NCBI RefSeq assembly: GCF_030580995.1
Contig: NZ_JAUQSZ010000015.1
Location: forward strand, 54,668-118,667
Reading direction: 5' to 3'
DNA: 64,000 nucleotides
Source: Sphingomonas immobilis
Lineage (GTDB): Bacteria; Pseudomonadota; Alphaproteobacteria; Sphingomonadales; Sphingomonadaceae
Each line of letters begins with the position of its first letter. Positions within the stretch are counted from its first letter, which is position 1. The notes below the pieces were generated by a model that saw only the letters and a list, made by a program, of their open reading frames with translations, was not told the origin of the DNA and did not search any database. Positions 1 to 8,452 of the stretch are shown one piece after another. Position numbers and translations under genes: made by a program.

Positions 1-1
1 C

Positions 2-52
2 GCCGCAATCGCCCTGACCGAGCGCGACGGCGTGACGTGGCAGGATGATTAG
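2..52 (+). CDS. zwf: Glucose-6-phosphate dehydrogenase, C-terminal end only
   Basis: Only the last 16 codons and a TAG stop lie in the window; the reading frame enters from the left edge. The tail ends in TERDGVTWQDD, which resembles the C-terminus of sphingomonad Zwf. Its place directly before pgl, edd, glk and eda is the standard order of this operon. Zwf would oxidise glucose-6-phosphate to 6-phosphogluconolactone, the substrate of the next gene product. The identification rests mainly on synteny because no catalytic part is visible. Confidence 0.7.
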   Translation, partial: AAIALTERDGVTWQDD

Positions 53-61
53 GGGCTGAAT

Positions 62-213
62 TTGCCCTCTCCCGCCTTCGCGGGAGAGGCTACGGAGACT
101 CGGGCCGCCTTCTTCAGGCGGGCCTAGTCGCAGTCGGTGAGGGTCTTCTTTCTTCTGTCCGCGCATAGAAGAAGAAAACCCTCCCCTGCCCCTCCCGCGA
201 AAGCGGGAGGGGG
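62..213. repeat. Pair of hairpin palindromes between zwf and pgl
   Basis: Two GC-rich hairpins flank this intergenic stretch. The first has a 10-bp stem at 66-75/80-89, and the second an 8-bp stem at 191-198/203-210 with a GAAA loop. The arms share the CTCCCGC...GCGGGAG core. They look like REP-type extragenic palindromes. They could also shape mRNA stability between zwf and pgl. Confidence 0.6.
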
Positions 214-231
214 TAAGAAGGAAGAGAGAAC

Positions 232-942
232 ATGGACGACGAAACGGTCGAATGGTGGGAATATGACGACGCGGCCGAGATGGCGGCGGCGGTCGCGGGC
301 GATATCGGCTTCATCATCGAAAGCGCGATCGACGCGCGCGGCGGTGCCGTCATCGCGCTCGCCGGCGGCAAGACGCCGTTGCCGATCTACGAGAAGCTCG
401 CCGCCGCCAAGATCGACTGGAAGCGCGTCACGATCATCCCCGGCGACGAGCGTATCGTCCCGCTCGGCGATCCGCTGTCGAACGTGACCGCGCTCGCCAA
501 GGCGTTCCTGCCCAAGGGCGCGCGCGTGATGCCGATCGTGCCGACCGCGACGCCCGACTACAAGGCAGCCGGCCGCTCCGCCGACGCGCTGATGCAGGAT
601 CTGCACTGGCCGCTCGACCTCTGCCTGCTCGGCGTCGGTGCGGACGGCCACACCGCCTCGATCTTCCCCGGTCCCGATTTCGACGAGGCGCTGAACGGTC
701 CCAAGGAACGCCGCGCGCTCGGCGTGATGCCGGAGCCGATGCCGAAGGACGCGCCGGTGCCGCGCGTCACGCTCAGCCTCGCCGCCATCACCACCGCGCG
801 CGCGCTGATGATCGCGGTGACCGGCAAGGACAAGCGCAAGGTGATCGAGGACGCGATCAAGCAGGGCCCGTCGTCGAAATATCCGATCGGCCGCGTGCTG
901 GCGGAGGCCGAGCTTCCGGCGGATATTCACTGGGCACCGTAA
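232..942 (+). CDS. pgl: 6-phosphogluconolactonase
   Basis: This cytosolic enzyme hydrolyses 6-phosphoglucono-lactone to 6-phosphogluconate, the step between Zwf and Edd. The 236-residue length is typical of the DevB/Pgl family. Family motifs are visible: ALAGGKTP near residue 42, PGDERIVP near residue 70, and LLGVGADGHTASIFPG near residue 135, which carries the catalytic Asp/His region. The ATG at 232 follows a purine-rich GGAAGAG ribosome site. It is the second gene of the Entner-Doudoroff operon, 24 nt before edd. Confidence 0.95.
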   Translation: MDDETVEWWEYDDAAEMAAAVAGDIGFIIESAIDARGGAVIALAGGKTPLPIYEKLAAAKIDWKRVTIIPGDERIVPLGDPLSNVTALAKAFLPKGARVMPIVPTATPDYKAAGRSADALMQDLHWPLDLCLLGVGADGHTASIFPGPDFDEALNGPKERRALGVMPEPMPKDAPVPRVTLSLAAITTARALMIAVTGKDKRKVIEDAIKQGPSSKYPIGRVLAEAELPADIHWAP

Positions 943-966
943 CGCCCCGGCGATAGAAGGCCGGGC

Positions 967-2781
967 ATGACCCTCCATCCCACGATCGCCGCTGTCACCG
1001 ACCGGATCGTCACCCGGTCGAAGCCGACGCGCGACGCCTATCTCGCGCTCATCGAGCGCGAGCGGGCGCAGCATATCGAGCGCCCGTCGCTCGGCTGCGC
1101 CAACCTCGCGCACGGCTATGCGGGGACCGAGGAGGACCGCGACGTCATGCGCGGCGGCAAGGCGATGAACATCGGCATCGTCACCGCCTATAACGACATG
1201 CTCTCCGCCCACGCCGTCTACTATCGCTACCCGGAGCTGATGAAGGTGTGGGCGCGCGAGGCGGGGGCGACCGCGCAGGTCGCGGGCGGCGTGCCGGCGA
1301 TGTGCGACGGCGTGACGCAGGGCTATGCCGGCATGGAGCTGTCGCTGTTCAGTCGCGACACGATCGCGCTCTCGACCGCGATCGCGCTCAGCCACGGCAT
1401 GTTCGAAGGGGCGGCGCTGCTCGGCATCTGCGACAAGATCGTGCCCGGCCTGTTGATGGGCGCGCTGCGCTTCGGCCATCTGCCGATGATCCTCATTCCC
1501 GGCGGGCCGATGCCGTCGGGCATCCCCAACAAGCAGAAGGCGGCGGTGCGCGAGGCCTTTGCGGAAGGCAAGGTCGGCCGCCCCGAACTGCTCGACGCCG
1601 AGGTCGCGGCCTATCATTCGAAAGGCACCTGCACCTTCTACGGCACGGCGAATTCGAACCAGATGATGATGGAGGTGATGGGCCTTCACATCCCCGGCGC
1701 GGCCTTCGTCAATCCGGGCACGAAGCTGCGGCAGGAACTCACGCGCGCCGCCACGCACCGGCTCGCCGCGATCGGATGGCATGGCAACGATTACCGGCCG
1801 ATCGGGCATTGCGTCGACGAGAAGGCGATCGTCAACGCCGCCATCGGCCTGCTCGCGACCGGCGGATCGACCAATCACCTGCTGCACCTGCCGGCCATCG
1901 CGGCGGCGGCGGGGATCGTCATCGACTGGGAAGATTTCGACCGGCTCTCGGGCGTGATCCCGCTCATCGCGCGCGTCTATCCCAACGGTTCGGCCGATGT
2001 GAACGGCTTCGAGGATGCAGGCGGCATGGCCTTCGTGATCCGCGAACTGCTCGACGCCGGGCTGCTCCACCGCGACCTGCTGACGGTCGGCGGCGGCGAC
2101 CTCACCGATTACGGCATGAAGCCGACGCTCGACGGCGATGCGCTCGCCTGGGTCGATCCCGGCCCAAGCGGCGATGACACGATCCTGCGCCCGCCTGCCG
2201 AGGCGTTCGCGCCCGAGGGCGGCTTCCGCATCCTTGCGGGCAACCTCGGCCGCGCCTGCATCAAGGTTTCCGCCGTGGACCGCGACCGCTGGACGATCGA
2301 GGCCCCGGCGCGGGTGTTCCAGGATCAGTCCGAAGTGCTCGCCGCCTTCAAGGCCGGCGAGCTCGACCGCGACGTCGTCGTCGTCGTCCGCTTCCAGGGC
2401 CCGCGCGCCAACGGCATGCCCGAGCTGCACAAGCTGACACCGCCGCTCGGCGTCCTCCAGAACAAGGGCTTCCGCGTCGCGCTCGTCACCGACGGCCGCA
2501 TGTCGGGCGCGAGCGGCAAGGTGCCTGCCGCGATCCACATCTCGCCGGAAGCGCTCGGCGGCGGCCCGCTCGCCTTCCTGCGCGATGGCGACGTGGTGCG
2601 GCTGTCGGCGGAAACCGGCGAGCTGGTCGCGCTGGTCGATCCGGTAGAGTGGGACGCCCGCCTTCCCGCCGAGGCCCCGCCCGCCGCCACCGGCATGGGC
2701 CGCGAGCTGTTCGGCATGTTCCGCAGCCTATCGTCCGAGGCGGAAAAAGGCGCGTCGGCGGTGCTGGCGGGGATGCAGTAG
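967..2781 (+). CDS. edd: Phosphogluconate dehydratase
   Basis: Edd dehydrates 6-phosphogluconate to 2-keto-3-deoxy-6-phosphogluconate (KDPG), the defining Entner-Doudoroff reaction. The 604-residue length fits the IlvD/Edd family. Cysteine-containing motifs expected to bind the Fe-S cluster are present (AMCDGVTQGY near residue 115 and GICDKIVPG near 155). FYGTANSNQMMMEVMG near residue 225 supplies a third conserved region. The stop codon TAG is followed directly by the GTG start of glk, so translation of the two is probably coupled. Confidence 0.97.
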   Translation: MTLHPTIAAVTDRIVTRSKPTRDAYLALIERERAQHIERPSLGCANLAHGYAGTEEDRDVMRGGKAMNIGIVTAYNDMLSAHAVYYRYPELMKVWAREAGATAQVAGGVPAMCDGVTQGYAGMELSLFSRDTIALSTAIALSHGMFEGAALLGICDKIVPGLLMGALRFGHLPMILIPGGPMPSGIPNKQKAAVREAFAEGKVGRPELLDAEVAAYHSKGTCTFYGTANSNQMMMEVMGLHIPGAAFVNPGTKLRQELTRAATHRLAAIGWHGNDYRPIGHCVDEKAIVNAAIGLLATGGSTNHLLHLPAIAAAAGIVIDWEDFDRLSGVIPLIARVYPNGSADVNGFEDAGGMAFVIRELLDAGLLHRDLLTVGGGDLTDYGMKPTLDGDALAWVDPGPSGDDTILRPPAEAFAPEGGFRILAGNLGRACIKVSAVDRDRWTIEAPARVFQDQSEVLAAFKAGELDRDVVVVVRFQGPRANGMPELHKLTPPLGVLQNKGFRVALVTDGRMSGASGKVPAAIHISPEALGGGPLAFLRDGDVVRLSAETGELVALVDPVEWDARLPAEAPPAATGMGRELFGMFRSLSSEAEKGASAVLAGMQ

Positions 2782-3750
2782 GTGCAGGTCGTCGCGGTCG
2801 ATATCGGCGGCACCCACGCCCGCTTCGCCATCGCCGAGGTGGAGGGCGGGCGCGTCGTCACGCTCGGCGATCCGGTCACGTACAAGACGGCGGAATATGC
2901 TTCGTTCCAGACGGCTTGGCAGGCGTTCGCGGCGACGCTCGGCCGGGCGATGCCACGCGCTACCGGCATTGCCGTCGCGTCGCCGGTCGACAGCGATCTC
3001 ATCAAGCTCACCAACAATCCGTGGATCATCCGCCGTCCGCTCATCAAGGAACGGCTGGAGGTCGACGACTTCGTCCTCGTCAATGACTTCGGCGCGGTCG
3101 GCCATGCCGTTGCGCAGGTGCCGGACGATATGTTCGTGCATATCACCGGCCCCGACGTGCCGCTGCCCGATCGTGGCATCATCACCATCGTCGGCCCCGG
3201 CACCGGCCTCGGCGTGGCGCAGGTGCTACGGGAAAGACGCGGCTATCACGTACTGGAGACCGAAGGCGGCCACCCCGATTTCCCGCCGCTCGACAGTTTC
3301 GAGGACGCGCTGCTCAAGCGCCTGCGCACGGCGCATGGCCGGGTGTCCAGCGAGCGGGTCGTCTCCGGCCCCGGCATCGTCGCGATCTACGAAACGCTGG
3401 CGGAGATCGAGGGGCGGCCGATCCAGCGCCTCGACGACAAGACCATCTGGTCGCTCGCGCTGGATGGTACGGACAGTCTCGCGCTGGCGGCGCTCGACCG
3501 CTTCTGCCTCAGCCTCGGCGCCACCGCCGGGGACCGGGCGATCGTGCAGGGCGGCAAGGCCGTCGTCATCGCCGGCGGGCTCGGCCTGCGCATCAAGGAT
3601 CACATCGTCCGCTCGGGCTTCGCCGAACGCTTCGCCGCCAAGGGCCGCTTCCGCACGATGATGGAAGCGATCCCGGTCAAGCTCATCACCCATCCCCAAC
3701 CCGGCCTCTTCGGTGCCGCCGCCGCCTTCGCGCAGGAGCATAATTCATGA
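2782..3750 (+). CDS. glk: Glucokinase
   Basis: Glk phosphorylates glucose with ATP to give glucose-6-phosphate, feeding the pathway from unphosphorylated sugar. The 322-residue protein begins with the phosphate-binding VDIGGTHARFAIAEV segment and has a second nucleotide-binding motif GPGTGLGVAQV near residue 138. The start is GTG at 2782, immediately after the edd stop. The last four bases overlap the eda start as ATGA. This is a bacterial-type Glk (PF02685) rather than a ROK kinase, judging from the length and motif order. Confidence 0.95.
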   Translation: MQVVAVDIGGTHARFAIAEVEGGRVVTLGDPVTYKTAEYASFQTAWQAFAATLGRAMPRATGIAVASPVDSDLIKLTNNPWIIRRPLIKERLEVDDFVLVNDFGAVGHAVAQVPDDMFVHITGPDVPLPDRGIITIVGPGTGLGVAQVLRERRGYHVLETEGGHPDFPPLDSFEDALLKRLRTAHGRVSSERVVSGPGIVAIYETLAEIEGRPIQRLDDKTIWSLALDGTDSLALAALDRFCLSLGATAGDRAIVQGGKAVVIAGGLGLRIKDHIVRSGFAERFAAKGRFRTMMEAIPVKLITHPQPGLFGAAAAFAQEHNS

Positions 3751-4349
3751 CCGACATCCGCGACATCATGCTCACCGCGCCCGTCATCCCCGTGCTGGTA
3801 ATCGACGACGTCGCCACCGCCCGCCCGCTCGCGGAGGCGCTGGTGGCGGGCGGCCTGCGCGTGCTGGAGGTGACGTTGCGCACGCCCGCCGCGCTCGAGG
3901 CGATGCGCGAGATGAAGCAGGTGCCCGGCGCGATCGTCGGCGCGGGCACGGTCGTCAACACCGGCCAGTTCGAACAGGCAATGGACGCGGGCGCGGAGTT
4001 CATCGTTTCGCCGGGCCTGACCGAACGGCTCGCGCGCCCGATCATCGAGAGCGGCGTGCCGTACCTTCCCGGCACCGCCAATGCCGGCGACATCATGCTC
4101 GGCCTCGACCTCGGGCTCACGCACTTCAAGTTCTTCCCGGCGATGGCGGCGGGCGGGCTGCCCGCGCTGAAGGCGCTCGCCGCGCCCTTCTACCAGTGCA
4201 GCTTCTGCCCGACCGGCGGCATCTCGGAAACGACCGCGCCCGAGTGGCTGGCGTTCAAGCCGGTGCTGTGCGTCGGCGGAAGCTGGGTGACGGGCGGCAC
4301 GATGGCAGATGTGGAGGCCAAGGCACGCGCGGCGGTGGGGTTGAAATAA
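3747..4349 (+). CDS. eda: KDPG/KHG aldolase
   Basis: Eda cleaves KDPG to pyruvate and glyceraldehyde-3-phosphate, completing the Entner-Doudoroff branch. The 200-residue TIM-barrel protein shows the family glutamate in VLEVTLRTPAAL, GAGTVVN near residue 70 and the Schiff-base lysine in THFKFFPA near residue 132. FCPTGGI near residue 153 binds phosphate. It overlaps glk by 4 nt and is the last gene of the operon. The region after it holds a large perfect inverted repeat rather than a classic T-tract terminator. Confidence 0.96.
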   Translation: MTDIRDIMLTAPVIPVLVIDDVATARPLAEALVAGGLRVLEVTLRTPAALEAMREMKQVPGAIVGAGTVVNTGQFEQAMDAGAEFIVSPGLTERLARPIIESGVPYLPGTANAGDIMLGLDLGLTHFKFFPAMAAGGLPALKALAAPFYQCSFCPTGGISETTAPEWLAFKPVLCVGGSWVTGGTMADVEAKARAAVGLK

Positions 4350-4356
4350 CCTTCTT

Positions 4357-4463
4357 CGTCACCCCGGCCTTGAGCCGGGGCCCATGGTGCAGCAAGCGCA
4401 TCGCTCAAGCATCTTGCCGCTCGCTTGCGGATGGATGGGCCCCGGCTCAAGGCCGGGGTGACG
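4357..4463. repeat. Perfect 29-bp inverted repeat between eda and mltG
   Basis: The arms at 4357-4385 and 4435-4463 are exact reverse complements over 29 bp. Each arm also folds on itself (CCCCGGC...GCCGGGG). The element fills the gap between two convergent operons, so it may act as a bidirectional terminator. It belongs to the 'gtcacccc...ggggtgac' class of palindromes seen elsewhere in the window. Confidence 0.8.
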
Positions 4464-4470
4464 GGGGTGC

Positions 4471-5439
4471 CTAAATCCCGTGGACCCGCCGGTACTCGCG
4501 CCACTTCGCGACATTGGCGTTATGCTGGTCGAGCGTATCGGCGAACACATGGCCGCCTGACCCGTCCGCCACGAAATACAGTGCGTTCGACGCTTCCGGG
4601 TTCAGCACCGCGTCGATGCTCGCCCGGCCCGGATTGCAGATCGGCCCCGCCGGCAGCCCCGTCATCGCATAGGTGTTGTAGGCGTTCACCGCATGCACCT
4701 CCGACAGCAGGATGCGCCGCCCGAGCGGCCGCCCCTTGGTGATCGGATAGATGATCGTGGGATCGGCCTGCAGCATCATGCCGCGCTTCAGCCGGTTCGA
4801 ATAGACCGCCGCGACCAGCCGCCGTTCGCTCGGCTTGCCGGTTTCCTTCTCGACGATCGAGGCGAGGATCAGCGCCTCGCGCGGCGTCTTGACGACGATG
4901 CCGGGCGCGCGCTTTGTCCAGGCAGCGGCGAGGTAGCGCGTCATGGCGTCCTGCATGCGCTTCACCATGCTCGCGCGCGTGTCGCCGCGTTCGTAGCTGT
5001 AGCTGTCGGGCAGCACCGTGCCCTCGACCGGCGTCGGGGCGTCGCCCGTCAGTTCGGTCGCCTTCGCGAGTGCATCATGCACCAGCACCGAGGGCCAGCC
5101 CTCCGGCACCGTCACGAAGCGTTGCAGCGTGCGCCCGCCCTGCAGCAGCTTGAGGATATCGGCCTGGCTGAGATGCGCGGGGATGCGATATTCGCCCGCC
5201 TTGATCGGCGTGCCCTCGCCCAGCACCTTGGCAAGGATGCGGAAGCGGCTCGCCGAGGCGATCGCGCCCTGCTTCTCGAGCTGTTCGGACGCGGTGGAGA
5301 GGCTGCTGCCCGCCGCTACCGTCAGCGTGATGTTGCGCGGCAACGGCCCGCGCCCGCTCCAGACATGCAGCACGCCGAAAAAGCCGATCACCGCCGTCAG
5401 GACGATCAGCAGCGTGAGGCAGCCCAGCTTGCGCATCAC
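4471..5439 (-). CDS. mltG: Endolytic murein transglycosylase MltG (YceG-like)
   Basis: MltG cleaves nascent peptidoglycan glycan strands at the inner membrane and is thought to set glycan chain length. The 322-residue protein has one N-terminal membrane segment (about residues 8-27), then a LysM-like region and the YceG catalytic domain. The catalytic glutamate lies in SIVEKETGKPSERRLVA near residue 195, followed by the conserved LQADPTIIY. It is the last gene of the fabD-fabG-acpP-fabF-mltG order typical of alphaproteobacteria. A repeat-filled gap of about 110 nt separates it from fabF. Confidence 0.95.
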   Translation of the reverse strand: MMRKLGCLTLLIVLTAVIGFFGVLHVWSGRGPLPRNITLTVAAGSSLSTASEQLEKQGAIASASRFRILAKVLGEGTPIKAGEYRIPAHLSQADILKLLQGGRTLQRFVTVPEGWPSVLVHDALAKATELTGDAPTPVEGTVLPDSYSYERGDTRASMVKRMQDAMTRYLAAAWTKRAPGIVVKTPREALILASIVEKETGKPSERRLVAAVYSNRLKRGMMLQADPTIIYPITKGRPLGRRILLSEVHAVNAYNTYAMTGLPAGPICNPGRASIDAVLNPEASNALYFVADGSGGHVFADTLDQHNANVAKWREYRRVHGI

Positions 5440-5442
5440 TGA

Positions 5443-5545
5443 TCCCCAGCGAAGGCTGGGGTCCAGCTACGAAGGTCGCGGTAACGGAGCGCAGCGCGCA
5501 TTCTCTTCCGTCTCCCAACTGGACCCCGGCCTGCGCCGGGGAACA
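5443..5545. repeat. Paired palindromes between fabF and mltG
   Basis: Two hairpin units face each other: CCCCAGC...GCTGGGG near 5444-5461 and CCCCGGC...GCCGGGG near 5523-5541. Each is followed by a conserved GTCCAG/CTGGAC word. This is the same composite structure as other extragenic repeats in the window. It sits inside an operon, so it may affect processing of the fabF-mltG transcript. Confidence 0.65.
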
Positions 5546-5552
5546 GCATTTC

Positions 5553-6818
5553 CTAGACCGCCTTCATCACGAGGCTCGCGTTGGTGCCGCCGAAGCCGAA
5601 CGAATTGTTCAGCACGGCGCGGATCTTCCGCTCCTTGGCCTTGTGCGGGACGAGGTCGACGCCGACGCAATTCTCGCTCGGATTGTCGAGGTTGAGCGTC
5701 GGCGGCGCGATCTGGTCGCGCAGCGCGAGGATGCAGAAGATGCTCTCGACCGCGCCCGCGCCGCCGAGCAGATGCCCGATCGCCGACTTGGTCGAGCTCA
5801 TCGACAGCGTGTCGATGTTGCTGCCGAACAGCCGCCGCACCGCATTCAGCTCGAGCTCGTCGCCGAGCGGCGTCGAGGTGCCGTGCGCGTTGATGTAATC
5901 GATGTCGGAAAGCGCGAGGCCGGACTTGCGGACCGCCATTTCCATCGACCGGAACGCGCCCGACCCTTCCGGGTGCGGTGCCGTCACGTGATAGGCATCG
6001 CCCGACAGGCCGTAGCCGATCACCTCGGCATAGATCTTCGCGCCGCGCTTCTTGGCGCGCTCATATTCCTCCAGCACGACGACGCCCGCGCCCTCGCCCA
6101 TCACGAAGCCGTCGCGGTCCTTGTCATACGGGCGGCTGCCGCGCTCCGGCGCCTCGCGGAAACCCGTCGACAGCGCGCGCGCCTGCGCGAAACCGGCGAT
6201 GCCGATCGGGCAGATCGCGCCTTCCGCGCCGCCCGCCAGCATCACGTCGGCATCGTCCATCGCGATCATCCGCGCGGCGTCGCCGATCGAATGCGCGCCG
6301 GTCGAACAGGCGGTGACGACGGCGTGATTCGGCCCCATCAGCCCGTATTTGATCGAAACCTGGCCCGAGATCAGGTTGATGAGGCGGCCATGCACGAAGT
6401 GCGGCGAGACGCGCTTCGGCCCCTTCTCCGCCAGCACCAGCGATTCGCTCTCGATGCCCGGCAGGCCGCCGATGCCCGCGCCGATCGAACAACCGGCGCG
6501 GTAACGCTCCTCCTCGGTCATGTCGGTGAGGCCGGCATCCTCGATCGCCTGTCCGGCGGCATCGATGCCGTAGATGATGAAGGGATCGACCTGCCGCTGC
6601 ACCTTGTGATCGACGCGCTTGCCGGGGTCGAAGCCCCACGCATGATCGGCGGGCTTCACCTCGCAGGCGTAATTCATCTGGAAATCTGTCGCGTCGAAGC
6701 GCGTGATCGTGCCAGCGCCCGACCGGGCCGCTTTGATGTTGCTCCAGGCGGTCTCCACATCCGCGCCCACCGGCGTGACGAGACCCAATCCGGTTACGAC
6801 AACACGGCGCATGGCCAT
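5553..6818 (-). CDS. fabF: Beta-ketoacyl-ACP synthase II
   Basis: FabF condenses malonyl-ACP with acyl-ACP during chain elongation of fatty acids. The 421-residue thiolase-fold protein shows the full Cys-His-His triad: cysteine in VTACSTGAHS near residue 170, histidine in NAHGTSTPLGD near 310, and histidine in SAIGHLLGGAG near 348. The C-terminus has the conserved NNSFGFGGTNA. It follows acpP after a gap holding a 14-bp perfect hairpin that could reduce its expression relative to acpP. Confidence 0.97.
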   Translation of the reverse strand: MAMRRVVVTGLGLVTPVGADVETAWSNIKAARSGAGTITRFDATDFQMNYACEVKPADHAWGFDPGKRVDHKVQRQVDPFIIYGIDAAGQAIEDAGLTDMTEEERYRAGCSIGAGIGGLPGIESESLVLAEKGPKRVSPHFVHGRLINLISGQVSIKYGLMGPNHAVVTACSTGAHSIGDAARMIAMDDADVMLAGGAEGAICPIGIAGFAQARALSTGFREAPERGSRPYDKDRDGFVMGEGAGVVVLEEYERAKKRGAKIYAEVIGYGLSGDAYHVTAPHPEGSGAFRSMEMAVRKSGLALSDIDYINAHGTSTPLGDELELNAVRRLFGSNIDTLSMSSTKSAIGHLLGGAGAVESIFCILALRDQIAPPTLNLDNPSENCVGVDLVPHKAKERKIRAVLNNSFGFGGTNASLVMKAV

Positions 6819-6841
6819 CTCCGTTCTTTTCTCTCTGACTT

Positions 6842-6892
6842 CAAAACGAAACGGCTCCCCGTCCCTGTGCGAAACCCTGGGACGGGGAGCCG
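6842..6892 (-). terminator. Strong hairpin between acpP and fabF (partial terminator)
   Basis: A perfect 14-bp GC-rich stem (arms 6852-6865 and 6879-6892) lies between acpP and fabF. On the minus strand the stem is followed by the T-rich TTTCGTTTTGA. This fits an intrinsic terminator or attenuator. It would let the abundant acyl carrier protein be made in excess of FabF. The termination strength is inferred, not seen. Confidence 0.7.
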
Positions 6893-6935
6893 ATCCTTGA
6901 TCAATCTTGGGCGCAGCCGGGCCGCGCCCGGGCGA

Positions 6936-7172
6936 TCAGCCCTTGTGCTCGTCGATGAAGGTGATCGCGTCCTTGACGGTCGTGATCTTCTCGGCGGCGT
7001 CGTCGGGAATCTCGACCTCGAACTCTTCCTCGAACGCCATCACCAGCTCGACGATGTCGAGGCTGTCCGCGCCCAGATCATCGATGAAGCTCGCATCCTC
7101 GGTGACCTTCTCAGCTTCGACGCCGAGATGCTCGACAACGATCTTCTTCACGCGGTCTGCGGTCTCGCTCAT
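6936..7172 (-). CDS. acpP: Acyl carrier protein
   Basis: AcpP carries growing acyl chains on a 4'-phosphopantetheine arm. The 78-residue acidic protein has the invariant attachment serine in DLGADSLDIVELV near residue 37 and the normal length. It lies between fabG and fabF in the fatty-acid operon. A GC-rich hairpin around 6909-6930 and a second stronger hairpin at 6852-6892 follow it, suggesting separate control of its 3' end. Confidence 0.98.
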   Translation of the reverse strand: MSETADRVKKIVVEHLGVEAEKVTEDASFIDDLGADSLDIVELVMAFEEEFEVEIPDDAAEKITTVKDAITFIDEHKG

Positions 7173-7281
7173 GCTTAGTGTCCCTCTATGGCTGGGGGGT
7201 TCGTGTTTCCCGAACGCACGTAGAACGCGGTGCGGGCCCTTGCAAGGGGGCGTTAAGGTCGAGCCGTTCTAGATCGTCGCC

Positions 7282-8019
7282 CTAGATCATCGCCATGCCG
7301 CCGTTGACGTGCAGCGTCTGGCCGGTGACGTAGCCCGCCTCGCGGCTGGCGAGGTAGGCGACGGCCGCGCCGATATCGCCGCCCTCGCCCATCGCCCCCA
7401 TCGGGATCCTGGCGTTGAGCGCGTCCTTCTGCGCATCGGGCAGCACCTCCGTCATCGCCGAGCGGATGAAGCCGGGCGCGACGCAATTGACGGTGATGTT
7501 CCGGCTCGCCAGTTCCTGCCCCAGCGCCTTCGACATGCCGACGATGCCCGCCTTGGATGCGGCATAGTTCGCCTGCCCCGGATTGCCCGTCGTGCCGACC
7601 ACGGAGGTGATCGAGATGATCCGGCCGAAGCGCGCCTTCATCATCGGCTTGGCCGCCGCGCGCATCAGCCGGAACGCGGCCTCCAGGTTGACGCGGATCA
7701 CCTGATCCCACTCGTCGTCCTTCATGCGCAGGATGAGGTTGTCGCGCGTGACGCCGGCATTGTTGACGAGGATGTCGATCTTCCCCAGCGCCGCCACCGC
7801 CGCCGGCACCAGCGCATCGACCGACGCCGCATCGGAAAGGTCGCACGGCAAGGCGACGTGATCGCCGCCGAGCGTATCGCGGTACGCCTCCAGCTTGGCG
7901 ACGTTCGATCCCGAAACCGCGAGTCGCGCCCCCTGCCCCGCCAGCGCCTCGGCAATCGCCGAACCGATCCCACCCGAAGCGCCGGTCACGAGCGCGGTCA
8001 TGCCTGTCAGGTCGAACAT
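7282..8019 (-). CDS. fabG: 3-oxoacyl-ACP reductase
   Basis: FabG reduces beta-ketoacyl-ACP with NADPH. The 245-residue short-chain dehydrogenase has TGASGGIGSA near residue 12, NNAG near 85, the catalytic serine in SITSVVG near 137, and the Tyr/Lys pair in YAASKAG near 150. I chose the ATG at 8019 (MFDLTGMTALV), which follows GGAGAATAAG. That ribosome site overlaps the stop codon of the GxxExxY gene, which ends one base upstream, so the two are probably translationally coupled. The frame stays open further upstream but lacks family similarity there. Confidence 0.96.
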   Translation of the reverse strand: MFDLTGMTALVTGASGGIGSAIAEALAGQGARLAVSGSNVAKLEAYRDTLGGDHVALPCDLSDAASVDALVPAAVAALGKIDILVNNAGVTRDNLILRMKDDEWDQVIRVNLEAAFRLMRAAAKPMMKARFGRIISITSVVGTTGNPGQANYAASKAGIVGMSKALGQELASRNITVNCVAPGFIRSAMTEVLPDAQKDALNARIPMGAMGEGGDIGAAVAYLASREAGYVTGQTLHVNGGMAMI

Positions 8020-8020
8020 C

Positions 8021-8452
8021 TTATTCTCCGATTTTTTGATTTCGCGCAGAGGGCGCAGAGGACGCTGAGGGAACGTAGTTGTTGACGAGACGGCGGACAC
8101 CTTCCTTGAGCGTTTCGCCGCCGAAATTGATCAGCAGCCCTACGGGCTGTCCAGTGAGACGCAAATAGGTCAGCACCTGCTTGGCATGAATCGGCGCGAG
8201 GCGCTCGATCGACTTGATTTCCACGATCAACCGATGATCGACGAACAAGTCGGCACGGAATGCGGCGTCGAACCGCGTGCCCTCAAAATCGATCTCGATT
8301 GGATGTTGGCGTGCGACAGGATATCCAATCTCGGCCAGCTTGCTGGCCAAGACAGTCTCATAGACGCTTTCGAGAAGTCCCGGCCCAAGTGCTCGATGCA
8401 CACGGATCGCGAGATCGATCACGTCTCCAGAAACCTGATCGATGTCTCTCAA
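8021..8452 (-). CDS. GxxExxY protein (PD-(D/E)XK nuclease-like) inside the fab operon
   Basis: The 143-residue protein has the family signature GPGLLESVY (G25, E28, Y31) and a nuclease-like core with an aspartate in FRADLFVD and the ExK motif in LIVEIKS. The GxxExxY family (PF13366) is assigned to the PD-(D/E)XK fold; its function is not established. It starts with TTG at 8452, six bases after a GGAGG ribosome site. It lies between fabD and fabG, which are normally adjacent. Both ends fall in 32-bp imperfect terminal inverted repeats. The C-terminal residues SASSAPSAR are encoded by the repeat itself. Base composition is AT-richer than the fab genes, so insertion is likely. Confidence 0.88.
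   Translation of the reverse strand: MRDIDQVSGDVIDLAIRVHRALGPGLLESVYETVLASKLAEIGYPVARQHPIEIDFEGTRFDAAFRADLFVDHRLIVEIKSIERLAPIHAKQVLTYLRLTGQPVGLLINFGGETLKEGVRRLVNNYVPSASSAPSARNQKIGE

Noticed and set aside
124..2538. Long open frame of 804 codons on the minus strand opposite pgl and edd
   Set aside because: The translation is Arg/Ala/His-rich low-complexity, and the opposite strand has clear Pgl and Edd motifs. It is a GC-driven shadow.
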